A DNA stretch of 64,000 bases, from contig WBMQ01000010.1 of assembly GCA_016630905.1 (NCBI GenBank), positions 558,001 through 622,000 on the forward strand, in the 5' to 3' direction. The DNA is from Capillidium heterosporum (Eukaryota; Entomophthoromycota; Entomophthoromycetes; Entomophthorales; Capillidiaceae). Position numbers and translations under genes: made by a program. Of this stretch, positions 1 to 10,156 are shown piece by piece; position 1 is the stretch's first letter; every line of letters starts with the position of its first letter. A model generated the notes under the pieces. That model was not told the origin of the DNA. It did no database searches and saw nothing but the letters and a program-made list of their open reading frames with translations.

Positions 1-93
1 TATGCTAGCTTTAGAAAAGATCATGAATATTAGCGATGCTATTGCTTGAATAATTTGGCTATAAGATATTATAGTATATCATATAGAAACCGT

Positions 94-1788
94 TTATATA
101 TTATATATTTTACCGCCCCACATCTTACTAAGCTTCCTAGCTTCATCGACATGACCGTCTTTGACCAAAATCTGCAAGACACCTCTCAACCCACTATACA
201 AAGCACCATGAATCCAACCCGCATTATGGTCGGTCGATTCCTCCGTAAAGACAGCATTAGCCTCCATTTTATTAAATCTAGGTAGATCTCGCACTTTATC
301 CTGCAAACTCTGGTAGTAGCCTACACCACCCATACTATAAGAATCCATCTGCCAACATTTACGCACCATATTGCCCTCTTTGTAGCTATCTCGAACCATT
401 TCTCCATGGATTTCGACTAATTTGTCAATAGCCAGCATCTCAATTTCATCATCGGTAGCCCCTTCATGAACTTCCAAACGATCACCAAAGATGTAAGAGA
501 ATATAATGACCTTGGAATCACCATGACTTGGATAGATGATAGTTCGTTCGAATGAATTAAAGTCGGAGAAGCCTTGGCCGGCATAAACTTTAGGGTCCCA
601 GAACCTAGTTTCGAACTTGAGTAGGACCTTGCAGATGCGGACGTGAAATTGATTTTTGATGACATTCGAAAGGCCATCCGATAATTTAGGAAGTTTCCAA
701 TGGCGTACGACGGGTAGTGGTGCAGCTACTATAGCGTAGTCGTAGTTGACTTGATGGAAAGGTGCATTCAGCTTAATCTCCTTTTTATACTTCAAACTTA
801 CTTTGTCGGTAAAGTTCAAAGCATAGACTTTACCGTAACGTATTGATACCTGTTTGGTAGCTAAAACTTTACGTAAAAGTTGGGGGAGCCTGCTCATACC
901 ACCATCTATTTGGTTCCAGCCATGATACTTCGTGAAATAGGAGATCTGGGTTGTACCGAATACGTATGGAATTAAGTGGAGTTTATCAGCAATATCAGGT
1001 GTTCTTTCATTCAAGTAATCGATGAGCTTGAAGACGGTCTTACATGCTGGATCGGGTCTGACTATTCCATCTGGAAATGTTAGGTTTGTGTAGAAGCGCA
1101 TAGCACCCAGTTCGTAGTAGTCGTACTTGCCTCCACCTGGGAAGTGGTAGGTCCAAACCCTACCACCCACTCGTTCCTTGTTGGCTTCGATCATCTCCAC
1201 CTTGTAGTTTAGTTGGGTCATATTCAATAATAGAGCACTGAACATACCCGACATACCGGCACCCACTATACCAATCGATTTTGGTTTCTGGTTAGCTACA
1301 AAGGACCCTGAGTTCTTGAAGTCTTGAACAGCATTGTACCTCCAGGCGTTGTTCTCGTCATTCAAATCGAAGGTGGATGGAATGAAGTTGAACTTTTTAC
1401 TTTGACCTAATAAACAAGTCCCTTGCCATACCTTTATGCAGTAATCCTTATCGAGTATAGCATCTTTCTTAGAAGGAGTCGCCCATACGAATTTGGTGGG
1501 CCTTTGATCACCTAAAGTGACCTTCCCTACTAACTTATCATTTGAATGGTAACTGCATCCTCCGTAGGTAAATTTTAGAGTTTCGACGGAGTCGATGTCG
1601 TTAGTAAAGTGTATATTTATGTTGGCTAAGGAGTCTTGAGTGATTTGATTGGCTTCGAACTTCAATATCTCAATTGAGTTGGAGAGACATAGTAGATTTG
1701 GTGATTGCCAAAAGTAATCGACACTGCGTTGGATGGTTAGCCCGGCCATAAAGTTGGGGAGGTTAAAGTACTGCATTCTACTAACCAC
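94..1788 (-). CDS. secreted FAD-dependent amine / L-amino-acid oxidase-like protein, copy 1
   Basis: Intact single-exon gene for a 564-residue flavoprotein of the amino_oxidase superfamily (L-amino-acid or monoamine oxidases). It shows a dinucleotide-binding GAGMSG motif near residue 180 preceded by PKSIGIV, a downstream ERVGGRVWT flavin-contact motif, and a C-terminal GWIHGALYSGLRG segment of the kind that closes the FAD site. The first 25-30 residues are hydrophobic and signal-like; the second methionine (base 1776) begins the MQYFN start shared with two paralogues, so translation probably starts there. About 130 residues between the signal and the Rossmann motif, with paired cysteines, form an extra N-terminal domain unlike standard oxidases, perhaps Ig-like. 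A TATA-like element lies about 40 bases upstream (plus-strand bases near 1815). Substrate cannot be read from sequence. Closest relatives lie at 7.2, 16.1 and 21.7 kb. Confidence 0.85.
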   Translation of the reverse strand: MVSRMQYFNLPNFMAGLTIQRSVDYFWQSPNLLCLSNSIEILKFEANQITQDSLANINIHFTNDIDSVETLKFTYGGCSYHSNDKLVGKVTLGDQRPTKFVWATPSKKDAILDKDYCIKVWQGTCLLGQSKKFNFIPSTFDLNDENNAWRYNAVQDFKNSGSFVANQKPKSIGIVGAGMSGMFSALLLNMTQLNYKVEMIEANKERVGGRVWTYHFPGGGKYDYYELGAMRFYTNLTFPDGIVRPDPACKTVFKLIDYLNERTPDIADKLHLIPYVFGTTQISYFTKYHGWNQIDGGMSRLPQLLRKVLATKQVSIRYGKVYALNFTDKVSLKYKKEIKLNAPFHQVNYDYAIVAAPLPVVRHWKLPKLSDGLSNVIKNQFHVRICKVLLKFETRFWDPKVYAGQGFSDFNSFERTIIYPSHGDSKVIIFSYIFGDRLEVHEGATDDEIEMLAIDKLVEIHGEMVRDSYKEGNMVRKCWQMDSYSMGGVGYYQSLQDKVRDLPRFNKMEANAVFTEESTDHNAGWIHGALYSGLRGVLQILVKDGHVDEARKLSKMWGGKIYNI

Positions 1789-2169
1789 AGAGCCAAACTA
1801 CGAAACTATCTGTTTATATACCTGATATTACAAATTTAAAAGTGAGCTTATCCAAGTGTTAGCGATGTAAAGTTTTATCGATTTATAATTTACAAGACCA
1901 ATTGAATTACGCAAGATATATAAAATGATTTATAAGTTCGCTTATATGAGTGATCATTTTTCAACGATAAACTATTCCAATTGTTTTCTGCACTTAAATG
2001 CTGCAAGTATTTTTTATGTTGTAGCTAGTGTTCAAATAGAATAGCATGTATTTATAAATCGAAAGGGCCATCACTAAGAATAGAAGTTTAACTAATGGTA
2101 GTAAATGTAGCAAAAAATAAATATATAAAGATAAATTAACGTTTATTAATAAATATGCACGTATGAGGT

Positions 2170-2817
2170 TTAGTTGATCTTCAATCTACGAACACTTTGA
2201 CTCTTGATGGCTTTGGGAATGGTGATTTCCAATAGCCCATCTAGGAACCTTGCTGCAACATTGTCACTATCCACCGACTCCTGCAGCTTGAAGGATCTCT
2301 TAAAGGAAGTGTTGGCCCGTCGTTCATTCAACACCAATATAGGTTCGGGTTTAGGTTGGCTTGTGTGGGAGGTGTGAGATGTCCTTGATGCTACCGACTT
2401 TACGCTATTGGAGGATTGGCTCGAGTGTACGCTGTGGACCGAGTGGGCATCGTCATCCTCATCTTCGACTTCGGCATCCTCTACCGTAACGATGTCCTCC
2501 TTCTTTTGGGCTTGGGTGTCTTCTATCGTCCTCTGTCCTTGGATCGTAATTATATTTGTTGCATTATCAAAGTCGATGTCGATTTCCTCCTTTTTGAACC
2601 CAGGCAGCTCGGTCAAGAGTGTGTAGGATCCTGGGTATTCCAATATGTCGACTGCAGGCCACTTGTTGCCGGCAGGTCCATGTTTAAGGTGATTGGCCTG
2701 GGCAGAAGCGTTTGGCTTAGCTTCACTGGCTTTGAAGTCTCCAAACAGATGGCCTAGTAGCTGAGGGTGGCAGGAAAGGTCCGAATGTAGCTGAGGGATG
2801 TAGTACTGGGAGAACAT
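2170..2817 (-). CDS. small heat shock protein (Hsp20/alpha-crystallin family), long form, left copy
   Basis: Encodes a 215-residue ATP-independent holdase chaperone. The alpha-crystallin domain starts at about residue 54 (WPAVDILEYPGSYTLLTELPG) and contains FKKEEIDIDFDNATNIITIQG. An insertion rich in Asp/Glu and then Ser/His (HSVHSVHSSQSS) splits the domain at about residues 105-155. The domain resumes with RRANTSFKRSFKLQESVD and ends in LLEITIPKA, where I-x-P is the usual C-terminal tail anchor. The gene diverges from the Hsp20 gene at 3137 and shares its promoter with heat-shock elements, so heat induction of both is expected. The protein is identical to the copy at 14826-15473. Confidence 0.93.
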   Translation of the reverse strand: MFSQYYIPQLHSDLSCHPQLLGHLFGDFKASEAKPNASAQANHLKHGPAGNKWPAVDILEYPGSYTLLTELPGFKKEEIDIDFDNATNIITIQGQRTIEDTQAQKKEDIVTVEDAEVEDEDDDAHSVHSVHSSQSSNSVKSVASRTSHTSHTSQPKPEPILVLNERRANTSFKRSFKLQESVDSDNVAARFLDGLLEITIPKAIKSQSVRRLKIN

Positions 2818-3136
2818 GCTTGCTTTATTGTGTAATTGAGTTTGTAGACTTCTGCTCCCAATCCGCTCTACTTATACTGTTTGCATAAGCCTTGTGGGTT
2901 TTCTACAAAGCTGCATTGCTTTCTCGAAGGTTCCAAAAGCAATTCCAACTCATTCGAGAATCTTCCATCTGAGAATTTGATTTCTAATTGAAGGAACCTG
3001 CTAGAACCATGCGAAATGCTCAGTACTCTTCAGGAAATACTGAGTTTGCTGGTGTCATCATAGCTTGACCATATATAAAGGCTGCAATGAGGGAGGCAGT
3101 ACATAACAAGCAAAACACAGTCACTAAACTCCAAAA
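2818..3136. promoter_or_regulatory. bidirectional heat-shock promoter, left copy
   Basis: This 319-base region separates two divergent Hsp20 start codons. It contains two perfect three-unit heat-shock elements, TTCTCGAAGGTTC at 2921-2933 and TTCGAGAATCTTC at 2953-2965, matching the alternating TTC/GAA repeats bound by HSF1. A weaker TTCAGGAA dyad lies near 3030. TATA-like boxes flank both ends: ATATATAAAG at 3071-3080 for the plus-strand gene and TATAAGTAG (minus strand) near 2871-2879. The spacing to each start codon is about 50-60 bases. Confidence 0.85.
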
Positions 3137-3730
3137 ATGAGCACCAGCATCCATCCGTTTTTATTTACCAACGACGCCCCTCAGAACCCCCTCCAGTCCC
3201 TCCTCAACAACTCACTATTCCTTGACCCTGAACTAGCTGCCAGCCTACTTTTCGCCAATAAAGACTCCAAAGACACTAAAGCCACCGGCACTGCCGATGC
3301 TCCAAACAAGAGGAAATCCGAGCCCAAAGACATAAAAATCCAACTGGGAACTGCCAGCAGAACCAGCGGGAAATGGCCTGCAGTCGACATCTTGGAGTAC
3401 AAGGACCACTATACAATAGTCACCGAGCTACCTGGCTTTAAGAAGGAGGATGTCGACATTGACTTTGATGAAGCCGCCAATACCATTACACTGAAGGGTG
3501 CCATCAACGGCCCTGCTACCGGTGAGCAAGGCAGTTCCAGCACATCGGCTGACAAGCCCATCCAAGTGCTTAACGAGCGAGCAAGCCATGCCAGCTTCAA
3601 GCGAAGCTTCAAGTTGAAGGAGGATGTCGATCTCGATAAGGTGGAAGCTAAACTGGTCGATGGGGTTTTGACAGTAACGATACCAAAGGTGCAAAAGGTG
3701 AACAGCAATCGCAAGATTTCTATTTCATAA
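3137..3730 (+). CDS. small heat shock protein (Hsp20/alpha-crystallin family), short form, left copy
   Basis: Encodes a 197-residue small heat-shock chaperone. An N-terminal arm of about 75 residues precedes the alpha-crystallin domain (WPAVDILEYKDHYTIVTELPG, then KKEDVDIDFDEAANTITLKG). A short Gly/Ser-rich linker comes next, then ASHASFKRSFKLKEDVD, LVDGVLTVTIPKV and a tail ending SNRKISIS. The domain core is clearly related to that of the divergent neighbour, so the pair arose by an older duplication. The protein is identical to the one encoded at 13913-14506, and its last codons reappear at 63976-64000. Confidence 0.94.
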   Translation: MSTSIHPFLFTNDAPQNPLQSLLNNSLFLDPELAASLLFANKDSKDTKATGTADAPNKRKSEPKDIKIQLGTASRTSGKWPAVDILEYKDHYTIVTELPGFKKEDVDIDFDEAANTITLKGAINGPATGEQGSSSTSADKPIQVLNERASHASFKRSFKLKEDVDLDKVEAKLVDGVLTVTIPKVQKVNSNRKISIS

Positions 3731-4177
3731 CAGATGTACAGTCCATAATTGATTCAGTTTAAATGTTCTTAAGTATATACTTGTATAATAAATATATTAT
3801 TTTAAAATTTATAATATAATTATAAATAGATGTTTGTCCATTTACAAAGGTGGAGCTAACCAATAATTTAGACAATATATGATATGAAAAGTTGTAAATA
3901 TAAAGTTTGAATCCACAGTATGTTGAAATATCTGATTATTTGATTTTATTTAAGGTTAAGCAATACTCGCCTTTATAGAACGCTTCAATTAAAACCTTGT
4001 AAAAGCAAATTGAAATTATATTTGAATAGACTACATAGTAATATTATAAAACTATTAAACACACTAAAGTTGTATAAGATAATGTTATTAATGCCATGCC
4101 TCTATCTATCAAATGATACTACAAGCTACTTAATACCTTGACAGCTTTACTTCTAACCGATGACATTTGAGTGGTCT

Positions 4178-4941
4178 TTAACTTATTTCGAACGTCAGTA
4201 TACAGATTAACAAACTTTCAATACTTACCCTACTATCTAATCGACAGACATTGTCGGTTGCACATACATAGTTGAAACGTCCTTTGATTTTTTCAACACT
4301 ACATCATCCAAAATTAAAACCATATATATTGCTAATTTCTTACCAGTCGGCATTAGTCTTACAGGTAGCATCCTTCTTGAACAGAACCCTTTTAACCTTT
4401 GGGCTATCTTTCCTATCTTCATACTCGACCGATCTGATAAGGTTATTGTAGCTATCAAATGTCCAATCCATTATGATAACTTTGTTATTATTTATAAGCT
4501 TAAGTCTATAGCTGTTGCTCGACCTATATTTCAATCAGTATATACTATTCAAAAGCAAACCTACAATTTAGTTACGGTATATGTTCCAATCTCCAATATA
4601 ATTAATACTACTGCATGATCGCATATGGCCCCTTTACATACAATTTTTGGTTCATACACATAAGTGAAGTCGGGATCCAGCTCTAAGTTGCCTATAAAGG
4701 TGTTGAAGCCATCTTTTAGGTCACTTTCCTATAACGGATTTAGATTCGCTAGTGATTTGAATTTACCTTGTACTTTTCAGCGTAGCTTCCGAAGAAGGTT
4801 TTTTCCTTCTCCTTGGATGTAATCAGCGCAGTGGCATATATATCTAAAGTATACGGACATTAGTAAGACTATGAATATTTGAAATTCCTTACAGTGAAAT
4901 TGGAGAAGTAGGAAGCCTATTGTAAGCAATGAAAGCTGCAT
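4178..4941 (-). CDS. small secreted six-cysteine protein, family member 1
   Basis: I do not recognise the family. I assembled five exons by comparison with four paralogues: 4941-4893, 4843-4767, 4728-4565, 4523-4344 and 4298-4229. Intron phases (1, 0, 2, 2) match the other members. Exon 1 encodes a hydrophobic signal peptide beginning MQLSLLTIGFLLLQF. Shared features are the FGSYAEKY block, ELDPDFTY, a C-x4-C pair, IMDWTFD, and a last motif C-x5-C-x11-C-x5-C. The codon of the second cysteine in that motif is split by the intron. After the last conserved cysteine the usual final intron has no convincing acceptor. Read unspliced, the frame stops at 4178-4180, so the 3' end is uncertain. It lies tail-to-tail with the Hsp20 gene. 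Confidence 0.72.
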
Positions 4942-6353
4942 CTCTTATATCAAATCTTTGAAGACCAAGATGAATGAAATTGCTATATAAATAGATTAAT
5001 ATAAACTTATAAAAAGTTCATGTAACGAGATTTTATATTGTTCGTCCTTACATTATCCTATTGAGAAATAAACTAAAGTTGCCTTAAAATCCAAAAGGAA
5101 TTGTTCCCCACCTTATATGGTAGTAACCTTATATTTACGAAACAAATAGTCTATTTAGTGGATTAAAATAAACAAAATTAGCGATTTCGATACTTCCATT
5201 AGCTATTTATATTAGCCTTTTGTGTATTTTTATAAAAATAGACCATGTTTGATTTCTTATTATACTCCTGCTTCGGCTTTCCAGGATCTTTTGAATTATT
5301 CGTTTAGTTTGAGTGATCCTTTTAAAACTCTAGAAACTTTTACCTACTAGTATATATCGAAGATTTGGATTCTAAATATATACGATACGAAATCTATATA
5401 CTTTTATATGCAACATCATAGTAAACAATAAATATATAGTTAAATTTAAGCAAAGTTGTTCCATTTAATAATGTACAAAGGCTTATAAATTGAAAGTTGG
5501 TGAGGAAACATTAGTAAATTAAGGATTAGAAAAGTTAGATCAAGTTGCAGTAGGAAGTTAAACCGAACGCTTGCTTTAGAGATACTTTATACAAAAGTAG
5601 CCTACGTTATTCAATTATAATATCTCTAAAATACTAACTATGAGGCTTTATATACAGATAAGGTAGCTATAACATCACTTATAAAAATGTAACTGAGCTC
5701 TACTTTGAAATGTACTCATCTCTAACACACCAAATCAACTTTGAAGAGAATCAACTCAAGCTTATTGAACTCAAAGAGGTAGGTAGCTTTGTATTTTAAA
5801 GGACAATTTATTCATGCCAGGAATCTCATGAGTAATCTTTATTTTACAAGAGTGGCTCCTTCTGTCTGAATACTACAGACTTCAACGACTTGCAATGTAG
5901 CTACCTAACTAAAGTTATAGCTTTCCCCATCCAGCTTAGGATCCAAATCAAATTCCAATATTCTCTCTATTATCTGGGTTAAGTGATAGATTACAGATTA
6001 CAAGATTGATAAAGTGAATGACAGTCTAATAATAAACTATTCTCTACAGCTAAAGTCGCAGAGATCGAGATCTCTACCAAAATTTGCTTTACGATCCAAC
6101 AGCATAAGGTTTACCCATTAGTTTAGAAAGTGATCAAATAGTTAGACAAGATTCGATCGATTCTGAACCCATCTATTACATAGAATCCAATCAATAACAT
6201 TGCGTTTAAATTGCCGAACTTGATATGATTCGTCTATCTTAATTAGCTTTAAATCGATTCGAAATAGAAAATCGATGACGAGAAGGTATAAAAGCTAAAG
6301 GTATTCCTACTACAGGTACAAACATCGAAAAGAAATTTGAAGTTATCAAGAAA
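4942..6353. other. AT-rich intergenic region
   Basis: I see no open frame with recognisable protein features, no RNA gene and no clear repeat here. Several short TATA-like and poly-A/T runs occur, as in the rest of the window. Confidence 0.6.
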
Positions 6354-6896
6354 ATGCAACTATTTACCGACTTATCCTTATTTACAAGTATCGCCATCCC
6401 CCTAATTTCCGGTATGTTGATGGGTATAGTCTTTGGACCTGATCGGATCCTATTTAAAAGAATCCCATTCTACCAAAAGCTGGTCAAGTCCCCATACTCA
6501 CCACCAAATTGGATCTTCGCACCTATCTGGACACTCCTTTAAATCTCAATGGGAGTCGTATACTTTCGTATCCAAACTATATACAATACCACCTTAGATG
6601 AAGATTTGAAGCATTTAACCATATTAGCCATGAATTTGTATTGGATACAGTTAGCTATCAACCTAATGTTTACTCCCATCAACTTCGGGTTAAAGAGCTT
6701 GAGCTTAGCATTTATTAATATAGTTGGAGTTTTAATTTTAGTAGTTACTTTGATTGGAGTCACTTGGTATATCGATTTAGTATCTACCTTGCTACTGGTG
6801 CCATACTTGATTTGGGGTTTTTACGCTACTCATCTGCAGCACTACGTTTGGAAGTTTAATACCGGTGGTAGTGAGACTGAACCAATCCTTCAATAA
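6354..6896 (+). pseudogene. TspO/MBR (translocator protein) homologue interrupted by one nonsense codon
   Basis: A 181-codon frame has one internal TAA at 6540-6542. The parts on both sides are in the same frame and together have the length and order of the TspO/peripheral benzodiazepine receptor family, a five-helix membrane protein binding porphyrins and lipids. The first part ends SPPNWIFAPIWTLL, matching the family's P-P-x-W-x-F-x-P-x-W-T motif. The second begins ISMG and carries NLYWIQLAINLMFTPINFG and LLLVPYLIWGFYATHLQH, the usual L-x-P-Y-x-x-W-x-x-A-T helix. The stop falls exactly where the family has the tyrosine of W-T-x-L-Y. I see no intron signals around it. It is probably a recent pseudogene or a sequence error. 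Confidence 0.8.
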
Positions 6897-7158
6897 AGCT
6901 TTGATCTAAGTAAATTTAGTTTTTGTAAGTTTAATTCATATATTATAGTGTCTTTAAAAGTTTAATTTAGTGAAATTTTGAAGGAAAGAATGTCAACTAT
7001 ATTCAAAAATTTAATAGAGGATTTACAGCTTTCTATCAAGATAATTAGAAATGGTGTTGATCAGAACATTACAGCTAAGGAAATTACAAAAGTATTGCTA
7101 ATAATGTTTAATAAACACTTTTTAAAAGTGATTTTACGGGTCCTCTTACACAAACTCT

Positions 7159-8841
7159 TCAGATATTGTAAATTTCACCACCCCACATCTTACTCAACTT
7201 CCTAGCTTCATCGACATGACCATCTCTAACCAAAATCTGTAGTACACCTCTCAACCCCCCAAATAATGCCCCATGGATCCACCCCGCATCGTGATCGGTA
7301 GCTGATTCCGTAAAGACAGTATTCGCCTCCATCTTATTAAACTTGGATAGGTCCCTAACCTTCTCCTCCAAAGTATCGTAGTGACCTAATCCACCCATAG
7401 TAAACGGATCTAACTGCCAACATTGCCGTTTCATATTCCCTTGCTTGTAATTTTTACGTACCACCTCTCCATGGATTTCAACTAGTCGATCAATGGCCAT
7501 CATTTCTATTTCCTCATTGGTGGCTCCCTCATGGACCTCAAGCTTAGTGTTGTAAGCATAAGAGAAAGTGATGACTTTGGAATCACCATGGCTGGGGTAT
7601 ACAGTACTTTGCTCAAACGAGTTGGTATCGGCGAGCACTTGCCCGACATACTTTTTTGGATCCCAGAACCTAGATTCGAACTTGAGTAGGATCTTACATA
7701 TTCGGGCATGAAACTGAGTTTGGATGAGGTTAGAAAGCTCATCCGATAGCTTGGGAAGTTTCCAGTGACGTACAATGGTAAGCGGAACAGCTACTATAGC
7801 ATAATCATAGCTTGCTTGATGATATGGTTCGTTCAAAGCGATCTTCTCCTTGTATTTCAAGCATACTTGGCTGGTATAGTTCAAAGCGTAAACCTTACCA
7901 TAACGTAAAGGAACTTTTCGAGTTGCCAGAACCTTACGTAATAGCTGGGGGAATCGACTCATACCACCATCTACCTGTCTCCAACCATAATATTTATTGA
8001 GTAAGGATATATTAGCTGCACCATTTATAAATGGAATTAAGTGAAGTTTATCAGTAGCATCAGGTGCTCCTTCGTTTAGATAATCGATGAGCTTGAAGAC
8101 AGTCTTGCAGGCTGGGTCTGGACGTGTAATCCCATCGGAAAAGGTGCGATTGGTGTAGAAGCGCATAGCACCTAGCTCGTAGTAGTCGTACTTGCTTCCG
8201 TTTGGGAATTGGTAAGTCCAAACTCGACCACCTACTCGCTCACGGTTGGCTTCAATCATCTCCACCTTGTAGTTTAGTTGGATCATATTCAATAATAGAG
8301 CACTGAACATACCCGACATACCGGCACCCACTATACCAATTGATTTTGGTTTCTGGTTGGCTATGAAAGACCCTGATCTCTCAAAATCTTGAACAGCATT
8401 GTACCTCCAGGCGTTGTTCTCATCTTTCAAGTTGAAGTTGGATGGAATGAAGTTGAACTTTGAACTCTGAGCTATCAGACAGGTCCCCTGCCATGCTTTT
8501 ATACAATAGTATTGGTTTATTACTGTATCTTTCTTGGGAGGAGTTGCCCATACGAATTTGGTTGGTCTTCGATCACCTAGGATTGCTTCTCCTATCAGTT
8601 TATCGTTCGAATGGGAGCTACACTCACCATAAGTAAATTTTATAACCTCAATAGAGTTAGTTTTATTGGTAAAGCGTATGTTTATGTTAACTAAGGAATA
8701 TTGGTAGACTTGATTGCCTTCGAAGTTTGAGATTTTAATTTGGTTGGAAATACAAGGCTGACTTGGCGGTTGAAGCGCACACTCAGCAATTTGACAGACA
8801 ATCAACAAGGTTAAAGAGGTTAGGAATTTAAAAGAATGCAT
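7159..8841 (-). CDS. secreted FAD-dependent amine / L-amino-acid oxidase-like protein, copy 2
   Basis: Intact 560-residue paralogue of the oxidase at 94-1788. It has a clear signal peptide (MHSFKFLTSLTLLIVCQIAECA), so the product is probably exported. The same extra N-terminal cysteine-containing domain precedes the GAGMSG dinucleotide-binding motif (residues about 173-178), followed by ERVGGRVWT and the C-terminal GWIHGALFGGLRG flavin motif. The signal peptide differs from the MQYFN type of the other copies, while the segment around the Rossmann motif is nearly identical to them, suggesting patchy gene conversion. A TATATAAA-like element lies about 45 bases upstream. Confidence 0.85.
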   Translation of the reverse strand: MHSFKFLTSLTLLIVCQIAECALQPPSQPCISNQIKISNFEGNQVYQYSLVNINIRFTNKTNSIEVIKFTYGECSSHSNDKLIGEAILGDRRPTKFVWATPPKKDTVINQYYCIKAWQGTCLIAQSSKFNFIPSNFNLKDENNAWRYNAVQDFERSGSFIANQKPKSIGIVGAGMSGMFSALLLNMIQLNYKVEMIEANRERVGGRVWTYQFPNGSKYDYYELGAMRFYTNRTFSDGITRPDPACKTVFKLIDYLNEGAPDATDKLHLIPFINGAANISLLNKYYGWRQVDGGMSRFPQLLRKVLATRKVPLRYGKVYALNYTSQVCLKYKEKIALNEPYHQASYDYAIVAVPLTIVRHWKLPKLSDELSNLIQTQFHARICKILLKFESRFWDPKKYVGQVLADTNSFEQSTVYPSHGDSKVITFSYAYNTKLEVHEGATNEEIEMMAIDRLVEIHGEVVRKNYKQGNMKRQCWQLDPFTMGGLGHYDTLEEKVRDLSKFNKMEANTVFTESATDHDAGWIHGALFGGLRGVLQILVRDGHVDEARKLSKMWGGEIYNI

Positions 8842-10156
8842 TCTTCTGGTGTTTTGAAGAGTAGAGATGAATTTATAGTTTTATATACCCAATATTTTTT
8901 ATCTCAAAAATGGATTTTGCTGAGAACTCGATGCTTAAAGCAACTGTTGGAGGTGTTTTTAACGGCATATATATGTCTGTATGGGATGAAATGCTTTCAA
9001 AAACCGACACTTTTAGGAAATCTCAGCTTATATATCGGCTATAAAATCGTTAAAATCTACAGCCTTTGACAGAAAACTGCTTTGCATTGGGCCATTGGCC
9101 TCAGAAAATCCTGTATTACATTTGCCTTTATCTAAAATAGGTTCAATAGAACAGAAATATATGCTATTTATACACTTTTATATGCCATAGCAATTAGCTG
9201 TGGTAATTATCTAAAGACATCACCTGCACATACTACTCTAGCCCTTAGCCTTTGCAATGTTGCATTACTTTTAAGGATCTATTGCAGCCATTCTAATGAA
9301 TGGTAGGTAATTCGACCAAATGACTCTAGAAAAATCGACAGCTCCATTCAATTCCTAAAACCCTTGTGTGTGTATTTTAAGAATAAATGGGTTTGTTAGT
9401 GATTAGCTCACTTGTTTGGAATATCCAAGCAGCCTACACTAAGATGCCTGTATATCTCAATCTGACAGTACTTCTTTCCCTCAGGCTAATCTAGCCCCAT
9501 GTGGAAAAGATATCTTCCTGTGAGAGTAAAAGCTATTCAAATAGACTAAAAGCTAAGTACAAGCTTGACTGTCTGAAGGCGATGTTGGTAGGCCTCGAAT
9601 TGGTTATTTCTAACCATAAATATCGTTACCCTCCTATACCTATGTTCCTATAGGGCCAACTCACAGCGTGCCTTAAGTTTTTAAATAAACCATCTACTTG
9701 TTATATAGGGGCTAGAAAGATATACTAAGCTCAAGAGATAGAGATAGCATATATTTTTCAAGGCAGAATTATATCGAATGGAAAATTTTCAAGTTTATGT
9801 ATAAAATTGGATTTATGCTGTTGAATATTAGACTAATCCGCTTAGCTTACAGCTTATGATACGGAGTAGCTGATATGTTTAAATTGGATATAAGCGACAT
9901 GCTTAAGTATAAGTTAGATTCCTATAGCCTCAATTTTAACTCTCAAAGACAAATATTTGGCAATAGGATTTCACTTCCACCTAAAATATATTCCGCTTCT
10001 GCAGTAAAAATACCCATTTAGTTAAATCGCAGGACTGAGGGAAAAGTTATCCTTATAGAAGTTGTAAATTTTTGGCTTTAAAATAAAGGTATATATAGCC
10101 CATAGACCGAGCTGTATCACTTACTCTATATACCTTATCATCAACTTTTAAGAATT
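8842..10156. other. AT-rich intergenic region
   Basis: There is no supported gene. A 77-codon frame at 8836-9069 overlaps the oxidase start on the other strand and has no family features. A TATA-like box at 10089-10097 belongs to the small frame that follows. Confidence 0.5.

Larger units (their letters stand above)
2139..3771. repeat. inverted duplicate block, left copy (divergent Hsp20 pair plus promoter)
   Basis: This 1.63-kb block is repeated in reverse orientation at 13872-15504. Both Hsp20 reading frames encode identical proteins in the two copies. The non-coding promoter between them is also almost identical; I found one substitution in it by eye (near 2838). Outside the block edges similarity to the right copy stops abruptly, for example just after the ATGTTCTTA at 3763-3771. 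Confidence 0.9.

Noticed and set aside
2408-2757. Open frames of 72 and 113 codons opposite the long Hsp20 gene
   Set aside because: They are antisense shadows of the well-supported Hsp20 coding sequence, and the same shadows appear at the mirrored copy (14886-15235).
7812-8000. Small frame opposite oxidase copy 2
   Set aside because: Shadow of the oxidase coding region.
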